The notes beneath the pieces were generated by a model that worked only from the letters and a program-made list of their open reading frames with translations, was not told the DNA's origin and made no database searches. Position numbers and translations under genes: made by a program. From assembly GCA_038216465.1 (NCBI GenBank), contig JBBQQC010000001.1, forward strand, positions 1 through 64,000: 64,000 nucleotides of DNA, written 5' to 3'. Positions 34,468 through 42,927 of this stretch are shown here, one piece after another. The DNA comes from JACCZX01 sp038216465 (GTDB taxonomy: Bacteria; Pseudomonadota; Gammaproteobacteria; Burkholderiales; Burkholderiaceae_F). The first letter of the stretch is position 1, and each line of letters opens with the position of its first letter.

Positions 34468-34977
34468 CTACAGCACCGCCGGCGCGTCCGGCAGTTGGTT
34501 CGGATTGCGCTCACCATCGGCGAGGCGGAAGTGCTCGGCCAAAATGGCGCTGACCGCACGCACGCCCGCAACGCTGCCCGCTTCGAACTCGCCGGCCTTG
34601 AAGCGCTCGCGCATCATGTTCGAGATTTCTTCCCAGCGCGCATTCGGAACATGCTGCGCTATGCCGCGATCGGCGACGATCTCAATCCGCTGATCGGCCA
34701 ACGCGACGTAGATCAACACACCATTGTTGTCTTCAGTGTCCCAAACGCGCAGCTTGGCGAACACCATGTCGGCGCGCTGGCGCGCGGGTGCATCGCGCCG
34801 CAGATAGCTCCACGGCAGGGTCGCTTCAACCGCAAAACGAATCTCGCCCGAATGCAGTTGCTCGCCTTCGGCAACGGCATCCTGCACCTTGCGCAGCACG
34901 GTGGCTGGAAACGCGCGGTTCACCGACTGCGGTGTTCTGATCGAATGACGCACCAGGCGGCTCAACTTAGAAGCCAT
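34468..34977 (-). CDS. TPM-domain protein
   Basis: A 169-residue protein of the TPM (TLP18.3/Psb32/MOLO-1) family. Features are SGEIRFAVEATLP (18-residue beta-helix start), FAKLRVWDTEDNNGVLIYVALADQRIEIVADRGIAQHV and the WEEISNMMRERFKAGEFEAGSVAGVRAV helix. It has no signal peptide, in contrast to the upstream paralogue. Its ATG overlaps the stop of that gene by one base (TAATG). The family occurs with LemA; a phosphatase activity has been claimed for plant members, but the bacterial role is unclear. Confidence 0.87.
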   Translation of the reverse strand: MASKLSRLVRHSIRTPQSVNRAFPATVLRKVQDAVAEGEQLHSGEIRFAVEATLPWSYLRRDAPARQRADMVFAKLRVWDTEDNNGVLIYVALADQRIEIVADRGIAQHVPNARWEEISNMMRERFKAGEFEAGSVAGVRAVSAILAEHFRLADGERNPNQLPDAPAVL

Positions 34978-35987
34978 TACCAGCTGCTCCCGCCACCGCC
35001 GCCGGAAAAATCACCGCCGCCGCCCGAACTCCACCCTCCACCGCCGCCGCTCCATCCCCCGCCACCACCGCTCCAGCCGCCGGGCAGGAAGATCGGTCCG
35101 CCACGGCCACCCAACGCGCGGCCTCCGCGTCCGCCGAACCCCCCGAATAGCGAAAATAAAAACACCGCGATGGCAGCCACGCCGCCCAACAGCAGCGAAG
35201 ACAGCATGAATCCCGCGATCGCCCCCGCTCCAACGCCGCCGAGCGCGGCACCCGGAACACCGAGCACACGCCGCAACGTCGCAGTGACGAATGCCCCGAC
35301 GAGGATGATCGGAAACAGCAGCCCCATCACGCTCTCACCGGCATTGACGCGCTCGCGCGGAATACCGGCGGGCGTCGGCAGCCCCTCCCCTTCGATGCTT
35401 CGCATGACTGCATCAACACCCGCATTCACACCGGCTGCGAAATCCCCTTTCGCGAACTGCGGACCCATCTGCTCGCGCGTGATGCGCGCTGCGAGCAAGT
35501 CGGGGAGCGCGCCTTCCAGCGCACGCGCGACACTGATCCAAGCGCGCCGGTCCTTGACCGCCACCACCAACAGCACACCGTCGCCGATTCCGGCACGGCC
35601 GATTTTCCACGCGCCTCCGACGCGGTTGGCAAAATCTGAAATCGGTTCGGGCTGCGTGCTGGGAACGACGATCACTGCGATCTGCGCGCCGCGCGACTGC
35701 TCGAACGCCGCCAGCTTTGCGTCCAACTGCGCGCGCGCAGCAGCGTCGAGCACGCCTGCGGTGTCGGTCACGCGCGCCAGCGGTGGAACCGCCAGCGTCC
35801 CGTCGGGCAACGTAGGTGCCGGTGCCGCAGGGGTCGTCACTCCGGGATTCAGTGGCGGTACCGACGTGCCCGATGGCGCCAGTCCTTTTGGCAGCTCCTG
35901 TGGCTGAGCGAACGCCGCCATCGACGCCACGATTGCTATCGAAAGCAATGCGGCGACCGCGCTCGACCGGCGCGCGCTTGACTGCAT
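34977..35987 (-). CDS. TPM-domain membrane protein with Gly/Trp-rich tail (YgcG-like)
   Basis: A 336-residue protein with a signal peptide (to about residue 28, AAFAQ), a Pro-rich linker (29-68) and a periplasmic TPM domain (about 69-200: VTDTAGVLDAAARAQLDAKLAAFEQSRGAQIAVIVVPST...GDGVLLVVAVKDRRAWISVARALEGALPD). Two membrane helices follow (about 222-285), ending in a repeated GGWSGGGGG tail to the C-terminus. This is the usual YgcG layout. It lies between lemA (six bases upstream) and a second TPM gene (one-base overlap), forming a three-gene envelope operon. Confidence 0.9.
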   Translation of the reverse strand: MQSSARRSSAVAALLSIAIVASMAAFAQPQELPKGLAPSGTSVPPLNPGVTTPAAPAPTLPDGTLAVPPLARVTDTAGVLDAAARAQLDAKLAAFEQSRGAQIAVIVVPSTQPEPISDFANRVGGAWKIGRAGIGDGVLLVVAVKDRRAWISVARALEGALPDLLAARITREQMGPQFAKGDFAAGVNAGVDAVMRSIEGEGLPTPAGIPRERVNAGESVMGLLFPIILVGAFVTATLRRVLGVPGAALGGVGAGAIAGFMLSSLLLGGVAAIAVFLFSLFGGFGGRGGRALGGRGGPIFLPGGWSGGGGGWSGGGGGWSSGGGGDFSGGGGGSSW

Positions 35988-35993
35988 GCGGCC

Positions 35994-36593
35994 CTACTTC
36001 TTCTTGGTTCCGAAATCGACCGTCGGCGGTTTGCTGATCGCGCCTTCGTCGGCAACCGAAAACTGCGGTTTCGGCTTTGCGCCGGTCAGAATCTTGCCGA
36101 GAAAATTCTGCAGCAGGGCGATCGTCGTGTTGTACTGCGCGACCGCGTCGATGTAGCGTTTGCGGGCAATGCCGATGCGATTTTCGGTTCCTTCGAGTGT
36201 TGTACGCAGATCCTGAAACGCGGCGTTCGCTTTCAAGTTCGGGTAAGCCTCGACCGTCACCAGTAAACGCGATAATGCCGACGTCAACTGGCTTTGTGCC
36301 TGAGTGAACTGTGCGAACGCCTCCGGATTGTTGACCAGGTCAGGCGTTGCCTGAATCGATGTGGCACGCGCGCGGGCTTCGATCACGTTCTGCAGGGTCG
36401 TCTGTTCAAAATTGGCTTCGCCCTTGACTGTCTCGACGATATTCGGAATCAAATCGGCGCGGCGCTGATATTGATTGAGCACCTCGGACCAGGCAGCGGT
36501 CACCGACTGTTCCTGGGTCACGATAGTGTTGTAGCCGCATCCGGTCAGCACGCTGACGATCGCCAAGCCAATCATTACACGCAGTGTTCGCAT
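35994..36593 (-). CDS. lemA: LemA family lipoprotein
   Basis: A 199-residue envelope protein with lipobox LTGC (Cys19) and the family opening YNTIVTQEQSVTAAWSEVLNQYQRRADLIPNIVETVKG. Helical repeats follow, with ARARATSIQATPD and YNTTIALLQNFLGKILTG near the end. LemA has no agreed function. GGGAG precedes the start codon at 36593; a longer in-frame ATG at 36668 would hide the lipobox behind 25 residues. It is first in the operon with two TPM proteins. Confidence 0.93.
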   Translation of the reverse strand: MRTLRVMIGLAIVSVLTGCGYNTIVTQEQSVTAAWSEVLNQYQRRADLIPNIVETVKGEANFEQTTLQNVIEARARATSIQATPDLVNNPEAFAQFTQAQSQLTSALSRLLVTVEAYPNLKANAAFQDLRTTLEGTENRIGIARKRYIDAVAQYNTTIALLQNFLGKILTGAKPKPQFSVADEGAISKPPTVDFGTKKK

Positions 36594-36704
36594 TCTCCCT
36601 CTCCTGATGGCGCGCAAAACGATGTACGCAGCCGCATTGTGCCTTGCCTCGAATGTCGGCGTTGCCACCGCAAGAAGTGGAGTGATCGCCGCGTCAACTC
36701 ATTT

Positions 36705-36710
36705 GAGAAT
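36705..36710 (+). promoter_or_regulatory. -10-like box six bases before a DMT permease start
   Basis: GAGAAT ends at 36710 and the ATG begins at 36717, so a promoter here would give an mRNA without a leader. No Shine-Dalgarno sequence is evident. The -35 is not clear. Confidence 0.28.
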
Positions 36711-36716
36711 TGCTGG

Positions 36717-37583
36717 ATGAAGCCTCGCGAATTCATCGACTTTATCTTGCTGGCAGCGCTTTGGGGCGCGAGCTTTCTGTTTACGCGCATCGCGGCTCCT
36801 GCGTTCGGACCGGTCGTGATCGCCGATCTGCGCACGGCGATTGCGGCGCTTGTGCTGCTGTCGACGCTTGCGTGGCGCGGTGGCGCCAGCGAGCTCGGGC
36901 CCAACGCGCTGCGCCTGCTTCTGCTGGGAGCATTCAACTCGGCGCTGCCGTTCACGCTGTTCGCCTACGCGGCGCTGTCGATCACCGCCGGACTGGCTTC
37001 GATCCTGAACGCGACCGTGCCGCTGTTCGCCGCGCTGGTTGCTTGGATCTGGCTGCGCGACAGACTGACAGCGCTGCAATGGACAGGCTTGCTGATCGGC
37101 TTCGCCGGTGTGTTGTGGCTCTCGGCAGACAGCGCAAGCTTTAAGCCGGGCGGCAGTGGTTGGGCAATCGCCGCGGGCCTGGCCGCATCGCTGTCGTACG
37201 GCATCTCGGGCAACCTTGCGAAGCGCTATCTATCGCACGTCAGGCCGCTCGCGGTGGCTACCGGCAGCCAGATTGCGGCCGCCATGTTATTGCTGCCGTT
37301 CGCGTTTTTCTACTTTCCGCCAACGATGCCAAGCGCTTTCGACTGGTTGGCTCTGGGCGCGCTCGGCGTTCTGTGCACCGGCATGGCGTACGCGCTTTAC
37401 TTTCGGCTGATCGCGCGACTGGGACCGGCAAAAGCGATGGCTGTCACATTTCTGATTCCGGCATTTGCCATCTTGTGGGGCGTGGTGTTTCTGAAAGAAG
37501 GCGTTACGTGGGTGATGCTCGGCGGCTGTGTGGTGATCCTGATCGGCACAGCGCTCGCGACGCAGCTGATGGGAAACCGCTAG
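36717..37583 (+). CDS. DMT-superfamily (EamA) transporter
   Basis: A 288-residue, ten-helix permease with two EamA repeats: LAALWGASFLFTRIAAPAFGPVVIADLR in helix 1, then SILNATVPLFAALVAWIWLRDRLTALQWTGLLIGFAGV in the first half, and a matching PAFAILWGVVFLKEGVTWVMLGGCVVILIG in the second. The start at 36717 begins the first helix directly. It is probably an exporter of small metabolites, with unknown substrate. Its end overlaps the convergent flavoprotein gene by four bases. Confidence 0.9.
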   Translation: MKPREFIDFILLAALWGASFLFTRIAAPAFGPVVIADLRTAIAALVLLSTLAWRGGASELGPNALRLLLLGAFNSALPFTLFAYAALSITAGLASILNATVPLFAALVAWIWLRDRLTALQWTGLLIGFAGVLWLSADSASFKPGGSGWAIAAGLAASLSYGISGNLAKRYLSHVRPLAVATGSQIAAAMLLLPFAFFYFPPTMPSAFDWLALGALGVLCTGMAYALYFRLIARLGPAKAMAVTFLIPAFAILWGVVFLKEGVTWVMLGGCVVILIGTALATQLMGNR

Positions 37584-39901
37584 ACGATCTTGCGTGCCGC
37601 GTCAGCGCGCTTACGAGTTTGCAGCGTATGTAGCTGCTGCGCACCCGCCAGATACTGCGAGGGCCACGTCACTCCTTCATATCCTAGTTCCGCCGCGGCG
37701 TGCAACGTGAAATACGGATCAGCCAGGTGCGGGCGTGCAAGCGCCACCAGATCGGCGCGGCCAGAAATCAATAGCGTGTTGACCTGATCGGCCGTCGTCA
37801 CTGCACCGACGGCCATTGTCGCGATGCCGACTTCGAGCCGAATCTGCTCCGAGAACGACGCTTGAAACATGCGACCGTACACCGGCTTCGAGCTCGGATC
37901 GGTTTGCCCGGTCGAGACGTCGAACAGATCACAGCCGGCGTCCTTGAACGCCCGCGCGACTTGCACGCTGTCGGCGCCTGTGGTGCCGCCAGCGATCCAG
38001 TCGGTAGCGCTGACGCGCACCGACATCGGCTTGTGCTGCGGCCACACTGCGCGCACCGCACGAAATAATTCGAGCGGAAAGCGCATGCGGTTAGCGAGCG
38101 AGCCTCCGTACTCATCGCTACGTTGATTCGTGATCGGTGAAAGAAAACTTGCCAGCAGGTAGCCGTGCGCCATGTGCAGCTCCAGCAGATCAAAGCCGGC
38201 GTGATCGGCCATGATCGCCGAGTTGCAGAACTGGAAGACGTATTCGTCCAGATCGTCCCGCGTTGCCGCGCGCGGTACCTGGTTTATGCCGCGCTGGTAC
38301 GCAATCGCCGACGCCGATACGAGCGGCCAGTTTGGCTCACTGTCATCTTCGTCAAGCGGCCAATCCATTTTTCGCCAGCCGACCTGCGTCGAGCCTTTGC
38401 GTCCCGAATGCCCGATCTGCATCGCGATCCTGGCGTCCGTGTGTCGATGCACAAAGTCCACCAGGCGCATCCACTGGTTTACGTGCTCCTCTGTATATAG
38501 TCCGGTACACCCCGGCGTGATGCGGCCATGCGGCGAAACGCACGTCATCTCGACGAACAACAGGCCTGCGCCCCCTTTGGCGCGCTCCGCGTAATGCGCG
38601 AAGTGCCAGTCGTTCGGCGTACCGTCGACGGCGGAATACTGCGCCATCGGCGACACGACCACGCGGTTGGCAATGCAAAGATCACGCAGCTTTAACGGCG
38701 CAAACATCGGCGGCGTATGCAGATCCGTCGGCGGCGATATCCGCAAGCGCTTGGCTTCACGGCGGTTCCAGTGTTCGGTTGCATCAGCCACCAGGGCCGC
38801 ATCTCGCAGGCGCAGATTTTCGTATGTGATCTGTTTGCTGCGCGTCAGCAGGCTGATGTTGAACTGCCAAGGCTCGAGCTCCCAGAAGCGCCGCACGTTC
38901 TCGAACCAGGCCAGTGATACGTTGGCCGAATGCTGTATGCGCCCGACTTCATCGCGGCGCTGCGCCTCATACGCTGACAGAGCGGCAGCGATGTCTTGCG
39001 GCTGCGCGATCAACGCGGCATGCAGCGCGATCGCATCTTCCAGCGCGAGCTTGGTTCCGGAGCCGATCGCGAAATGCGCCGTGTGCGCTGCATCGCCGAG
39101 CAGCACGACGTGCGCGCCGTTTTCCTGTGCATGCCATGCCGCGAGCGTGATCGTCGGGAACTGCCGCCACAGCGACCGGTTGGTCAGCACGCGGCTGCCG
39201 TTCAGTTCTTCGTTGAAGAGGCGTTCAACGTAGGTCGCGGTCGCTGCTTCGTCGTCGACTGCCAGCCCGGATCGACGCCATGCTTCGTCGGTCGTTTCGA
39301 TCACGATCGTGCTTTCTCCGGGCGCGTACATATACGCATGCATATTCCACAGCCCGTGCTGGTTCTCGCGAAAGCTGTAAAAAAACCCGGGTAAAGACAG
39401 ATTGGCGCCGAGCCACACAAACCGATTACTGCGCAGATCCACGCTCGGTGCGAAAACCTCCCTGTGTTGCCCGCGCACGGCGGAATTGGCGCCATCGGCG
39501 GCGACGAGCAACTCGGCGCCGCGGTGCGACCCGATGCCTGCGTCTTCGGTGCGATACCGTACCTGCACGCCCAGTTCGTTCGCGCGACCCTGCAGGATCT
39601 GCAGCAGCGTGATGCGCTTGATCCCGGAAAATCCGTGCCCGGACGATTTCAGTCGTTGCCCGCGGAACTGCACGTAGATATCGTCCCAGTATGCAAAGCT
39701 CGCTGCGATGTCGCGATAACTCGGCTCGTCGGCAGCCTTCAAATTGGCCAGCGTCTCGTCAGACAGCACGATGCCGAAACCAAACGTATCACCGGCGTCG
39801 TTGCGCTCGACGACGTCGATCGTCGCCGCAGGAAAACTCTTCTTCGCCAGTATTGCGAAGTACAGTCCGGCCGGGCCGCCGCCAACGACATCGATACGCA
39901 T
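37580..39901 (-). CDS. Two-domain aryl-CoA flavoprotein: FAD monooxygenase fused to Old Yellow Enzyme-type reductase
   Basis: A 773-residue fusion. The N-terminal half is a group A flavin monooxygenase (VGGGPAGLYFAI at 6-17, GD-motif HVVLLGDAAHTAHFAIGSGTKLALEDA near 285). The C-terminal half, from about 405, is an NADH:flavin oxidoreductase barrel (MFAPLKLRDLCIANRVVVSPMAQYSAVDG, HSGRKGS, HMAHGYLLASFLSP, NQRSDEYGGSLANRMRF, ALARPHLADPYF). This layout occurs in 2-aminobenzoyl-CoA monooxygenase/reductase and in proteins annotated as bifunctional salicylyl-CoA 5-hydroxylase. Divergent kynU-kynA (which yield anthranilate) favours 2-aminobenzoyl-CoA as substrate, but this is inference. Confidence 0.87.
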   Translation of the reverse strand: MRIDVVGGGPAGLYFAILAKKSFPAATIDVVERNDAGDTFGFGIVLSDETLANLKAADEPSYRDIAASFAYWDDIYVQFRGQRLKSSGHGFSGIKRITLLQILQGRANELGVQVRYRTEDAGIGSHRGAELLVAADGANSAVRGQHREVFAPSVDLRSNRFVWLGANLSLPGFFYSFRENQHGLWNMHAYMYAPGESTIVIETTDEAWRRSGLAVDDEAATATYVERLFNEELNGSRVLTNRSLWRQFPTITLAAWHAQENGAHVVLLGDAAHTAHFAIGSGTKLALEDAIALHAALIAQPQDIAAALSAYEAQRRDEVGRIQHSANVSLAWFENVRRFWELEPWQFNISLLTRSKQITYENLRLRDAALVADATEHWNRREAKRLRISPPTDLHTPPMFAPLKLRDLCIANRVVVSPMAQYSAVDGTPNDWHFAHYAERAKGGAGLLFVEMTCVSPHGRITPGCTGLYTEEHVNQWMRLVDFVHRHTDARIAMQIGHSGRKGSTQVGWRKMDWPLDEDDSEPNWPLVSASAIAYQRGINQVPRAATRDDLDEYVFQFCNSAIMADHAGFDLLELHMAHGYLLASFLSPITNQRSDEYGGSLANRMRFPLELFRAVRAVWPQHKPMSVRVSATDWIAGGTTGADSVQVARAFKDAGCDLFDVSTGQTDPSSKPVYGRMFQASFSEQIRLEVGIATMAVGAVTTADQVNTLLISGRADLVALARPHLADPYFTLHAAAELGYEGVTWPSQYLAGAQQLHTLQTRKRADAARKIV

Positions 39902-39969
39902 AAGGCAACGCCACCTTCAACGGTCGCCGATCTAGAATTCATTATGCAGCGCATCCGAAGTTGGTTCGC

Positions 39970-41226
39970 ATGACACGCGACGAATGCGTGGCGCTCGATG
40001 CGAGCGATCCGCTCGCAGTTCATCGCCACGCGTTCGCACTGCCACCAAACACGGTCTACCTGGACGGCAATTCGCTCGGCGCATTGCCGCGTGCAACGGC
40101 CGCGCGCATTCGTACGGTCGTCGAAGACGAGTGGGGCCAGGGTTTGATCGGCTCCTGGAACAACGCACAATGGATCGACCTGCCGCGCCGTGTCGGCGCC
40201 AAGATTTCCCGACTGATCGGTGCTGAGCCGCGTGAAGTTCTATGTGCCGATTCCACCTCGGTCAACCTGTTCAAGGTGCTGGCAACGGCGTTGCGGCTGC
40301 AGCCTGCTTCGGGCGAGCGCAAGGTCATTGTGTCCGAACGATCCAACTTTCCGACCGATTTATACATCGCGCAAGGACTGATCGATGTGCTCGCTCAGAG
40401 CCACCGGCTGAAGCTGGTCGAGTTCGACGACGTCGCCGGCGCCATCGATCAGCACACGGCGGTTGTGATGTTGACTCACGTGAATTTCAGGACCGGTGCG
40501 ATGCACGACATGCAGTCGCTGACACGGCGCGCGCACGAGGCCGGCACATTGACGATTTGGGATCTGTCGCACTCGGCTGGCGCGGTGCCGGTCGCGCTGA
40601 ACACGGCCGGTGCGGACTTCGCAATCGGGTGCGGCTACAAGTATCTGAACGGCGGGCCCGGCGCGCCCGCATTTGTTTTCGCTGCCAGCCGCCATCTGAA
40701 TGCAACCGAGGATGATGTTTACGCGCAGCCACTGGCCGGCTGGCTCGGTCATCGTGCACCCTTCGAATTCGACCCGAACTATCGGCCGGCGGCATCGATC
40801 GATCGTTATGCGGTCGGCACACCATCCATCGTTGCGCTTTCCGCACTCGAGGTCGGCGTGGATTCGGTGCTCGGCGCAGGCATCGATGCGCTGCGCGCGA
40901 AGTCGATCGCTTTGACGCAGCTGTTCATTCGCCTCGTTGAAACGCTCTGCAGCGGACAGTCGCTGAGTCTGGTGTCGCCGCGCACGGCCGAGCGTCGCGG
41001 CAGCCAGCTGTGCTTTGCGCATCGACACGCGTACGCAGTGATGCAGGCGCTGATCCGGCGTGGCGTAATCGGCGACTATCGGGCGCCGGATATTCTTCGC
41101 TTCGGCTTCGCGCCGCTCTATGTCGGTTATACCGACGCCTGGGATGCGGCGCAGGCGCTGCATCAGGTGCTGGCTAACGAGGAATGGCAACGCGACGAAT
41201 TTCGCACGCAGGCAGCAGTGACATGA
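39970..41226 (+). CDS. kynU: Kynureninase
   Basis: A PLP enzyme of 418 residues that hydrolyses kynurenine to anthranilate and alanine. Visible features are NTVYLDGNSLGALPRA, ERSNFPTDLYIAQGL, WDLSHSAGAVPVALN and the PLP-lysine motif GCGYKYLNGGPGAPAF. RYAVGTPSIVALSALEVG and RGSQLCFAHRHAYAV follow. ATG 39970 is preferred over TTG 39961. A TAGAAT box at 39933-39938 could be its -10. The stop overlaps kynA by four bases. The divergent flavoprotein would use the activated product. Confidence 0.97.
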   Translation: MTRDECVALDASDPLAVHRHAFALPPNTVYLDGNSLGALPRATAARIRTVVEDEWGQGLIGSWNNAQWIDLPRRVGAKISRLIGAEPREVLCADSTSVNLFKVLATALRLQPASGERKVIVSERSNFPTDLYIAQGLIDVLAQSHRLKLVEFDDVAGAIDQHTAVVMLTHVNFRTGAMHDMQSLTRRAHEAGTLTIWDLSHSAGAVPVALNTAGADFAIGCGYKYLNGGPGAPAFVFAASRHLNATEDDVYAQPLAGWLGHRAPFEFDPNYRPAASIDRYAVGTPSIVALSALEVGVDSVLGAGIDALRAKSIALTQLFIRLVETLCSGQSLSLVSPRTAERRGSQLCFAHRHAYAVMQALIRRGVIGDYRAPDILRFGFAPLYVGYTDAWDAAQALHQVLANEEWQRDEFRTQAAVT

Positions 41227-42020
41227 ACCAGCCGCCCGACGTGCAGGATATGAAATACGGCGACTATCTGGCGCTCGATTCGATTCTGAGCGCGCAGCAT
41301 CCGCGATCGGCCGATCCGAACGAACTGCTGTTCATCATTCAGCATCAGACCAGCGAGTTGTGGATGAAGCTCGCTGTGCATGAGCTGAGTGCCGCACGCG
41401 AGGCGATTCGCGCCGACGATCTGCCGCCGGCATTCAAGATGCTCGCACGCGTTGCGCGCATCATGGAGCAGCTGGTGCACGCGTGGGACGTGCTGGCGAC
41501 GATGACGCCGAGCGAGTACAGCGCGATCCGCCCCTACCTTGGCAGTAGCTCCGGTTTTCAGTCTTGGCAATATCGCGCGATCGAATTCATTCTCGGCAAC
41601 AAAAATCCGGCGATGCTGGTTCCGCATTCGCTGCAGCCGCAGCGGCAAATCGAACTGCAGGCTACGTTCGCCGAGCCGTCGCTGTACGACGAAGCGATCC
41701 GACTGCTTGCGCGCCGCGGCTTCGCGGTCGATAGCAAACCCGGCACTGCGTATCCGTACCCGTCGAACCCCTCTGTCGAGCAGGCCTGGCTCGCCATTTA
41801 TCGCACGCCACGCGAGCATTGGGACCTGTACGAACTTGCCGAAGAGCTGGTCGATCTGGAAGATGCCTTTCGACTGTGGCGATTTCGCCACGTCACGACA
41901 GTCGAGCGCATCATCGGGTTCAAGACCGGAACTGGCGGCACCAGTGGCGTCGCTTACCTGCGCAAGATGCTGGACGTCGTGTTGTTCCCCGAATTGTGGA
42001 AGGTCCGCACCGAGCTATGA
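41223..42020 (+). CDS. kynA: Tryptophan 2,3-dioxygenase
   Basis: A 265-residue haem enzyme that opens the indole ring of tryptophan to N-formylkynurenine. KYGDYLALDSILSAQHP and FIIQHQTSELWMKLAVHEL are the family opening; GSSSGFQSWQYRAIEFILGNKN and the C-terminal WRFRHVTTVERIIGFKTGTGGTSGVAYLRKMLD, including the haem-ligand His, are complete. Translation is coupled by ATGA overlaps with kynU upstream and the RidA gene downstream. No formamidase gene (kynB) is present nearby. Confidence 0.97.
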   Translation: MNQPPDVQDMKYGDYLALDSILSAQHPRSADPNELLFIIQHQTSELWMKLAVHELSAAREAIRADDLPPAFKMLARVARIMEQLVHAWDVLATMTPSEYSAIRPYLGSSSGFQSWQYRAIEFILGNKNPAMLVPHSLQPQRQIELQATFAEPSLYDEAIRLLARRGFAVDSKPGTAYPYPSNPSVEQAWLAIYRTPREHWDLYELAEELVDLEDAFRLWRFRHVTTVERIIGFKTGTGGTSGVAYLRKMLDVVLFPELWKVRTEL

Positions 42021-42421
42021 AAACGCTGAACCCGTCGGCATGGCCACGCCCGCGGGGGTACGCGAACGGCATCGCCGCACGCGGGACGGTGATAGCGGTC
42101 GCTGGACAGATCGGCTGGAATTCGCACGGCGTTTTTGAAACCGACGATCTGGTGGGGCAGATCCGTCAAGCGCTGTCGAACGTGCGGGCGGTGTTGGCCG
42201 AAGCCAATGCCGGTCCGCAACACGTCATTCGGATGACTTGGTACCTGGTGGACCGCGACGAGTACGTGACGCGTGCCGCCGACATCGGTGCTGTATATCG
42301 TGCACTGATGAACGCCAACGGTGCCACGCACTATCCGGCGATGACCGCCGTGCAGGTCGCGGCGTTGATCGAGCCGCGTGCAAAAGTCGAAATCGAAGTC
42401 ACCGCCGTGGTGCCGGATTAG
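42017..42421 (+). CDS. RidA/YjgF-family protein
   Basis: A 134-residue enamine/imine deaminase-like protein. The start overlaps the kynA stop (ATGA), so it belongs to the kyn operon. The core IAVAGQIGWNSHGVFETDDLVGQIRQALSNVRAVLAEANAGPQHVIRMTWYLVDRDEY is typical, and the active-site Arg lies in EPRAKVEIEVTAV. RidA proteins remove reactive enamines formed by PLP enzymes, which makes sense next to KynU; a specific 2-aminomuconate deaminase role is also possible. Confidence 0.93.
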   Translation: MKTLNPSAWPRPRGYANGIAARGTVIAVAGQIGWNSHGVFETDDLVGQIRQALSNVRAVLAEANAGPQHVIRMTWYLVDRDEYVTRAADIGAVYRALMNANGATHYPAMTAVQVAALIEPRAKVEIEVTAVVPD

Positions 42422-42506
42422 CGTCACGTTGCTGTCGGCCGATTACCGTTTTTTAGCCATCGGTCACACGGGCCGGCGTACGAGTTCTGGACTCCGCCAA
42501 TGGCAC

Positions 42507-42536
42507 TTGACTATCCTATGAGACAAACCGCATAAT
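42507..42536 (+). promoter_or_regulatory. Strong sigma-70 promoter of the small HTH module
   Basis: TTGACT (42507-42512), 18 bases, then CATAAT (42531-42536); five of six positions match at each hexamer. Transcription would start near 42543, one or two bases before the ATG at 42545, so the first gene would have almost no leader, consistent with its lack of a ribosome-binding site. Confidence 0.65.
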
Positions 42537-42544
42537 AGTCGCTC

Positions 42545-42916
42545 ATGGCCCTTGCCGACGGCGAATTTCACTCAGACGCCTTAGCAGAAGGCAGGGCGGC
42601 AATAGGTAGGCGTAACCGTTGCGTTTCAGCCGCCGTATATAAGCTGCTTGAGGCATGGGAAGCGATGCTGCGCGACAAGAACGCACCTCACGCTACATTC
42701 TTGTATCGCGTAACAGTGGATGGGTGTGAATTGTTCAGCCAAGGATTTTGTGTGCTCACTTGCAACGAGGGCGTCGCCGTCGCCGCCGGCTCGAAAGACG
42801 GGCGGCGTGTTGTGCTCGCGATTTCGACCTTTGATGATCTTTCATGGGAAGGCGTCAACGAAGAGGCGGAACTCGATGCGGCAAGGCGAGCAGTCGGCAG
42901 GATCAAGGATATTTGA
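42545..42916 (+). CDS. Unknown 123-residue protein, first gene of a small HTH module
   Basis: I do not recognise the family. The protein is soluble and rather acidic, with helix-forming ends and a central beta-like region (ATFLYRVTVDGCELFSQGFCVLTCNEGVAVAAGSKDGRRVVLAISTFDDLSWEG). It has four cysteines and no signal peptide. No RelE, PIN or HipA hallmark is evident, so a toxin label would be a guess based only on the following HTH gene. The gene has a near-leaderless start and is visibly less G/C-biased than its neighbours. The next gene begins 11 bases after its stop. Confidence 0.6.
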   Translation: MALADGEFHSDALAEGRAAIGRRNRCVSAAVYKLLEAWEAMLRDKNAPHATFLYRVTVDGCELFSQGFCVLTCNEGVAVAAGSKDGRRVVLAISTFDDLSWEGVNEEAELDAARRAVGRIKDI

Positions 42917-42927
42917 AGAGGTGTGGA

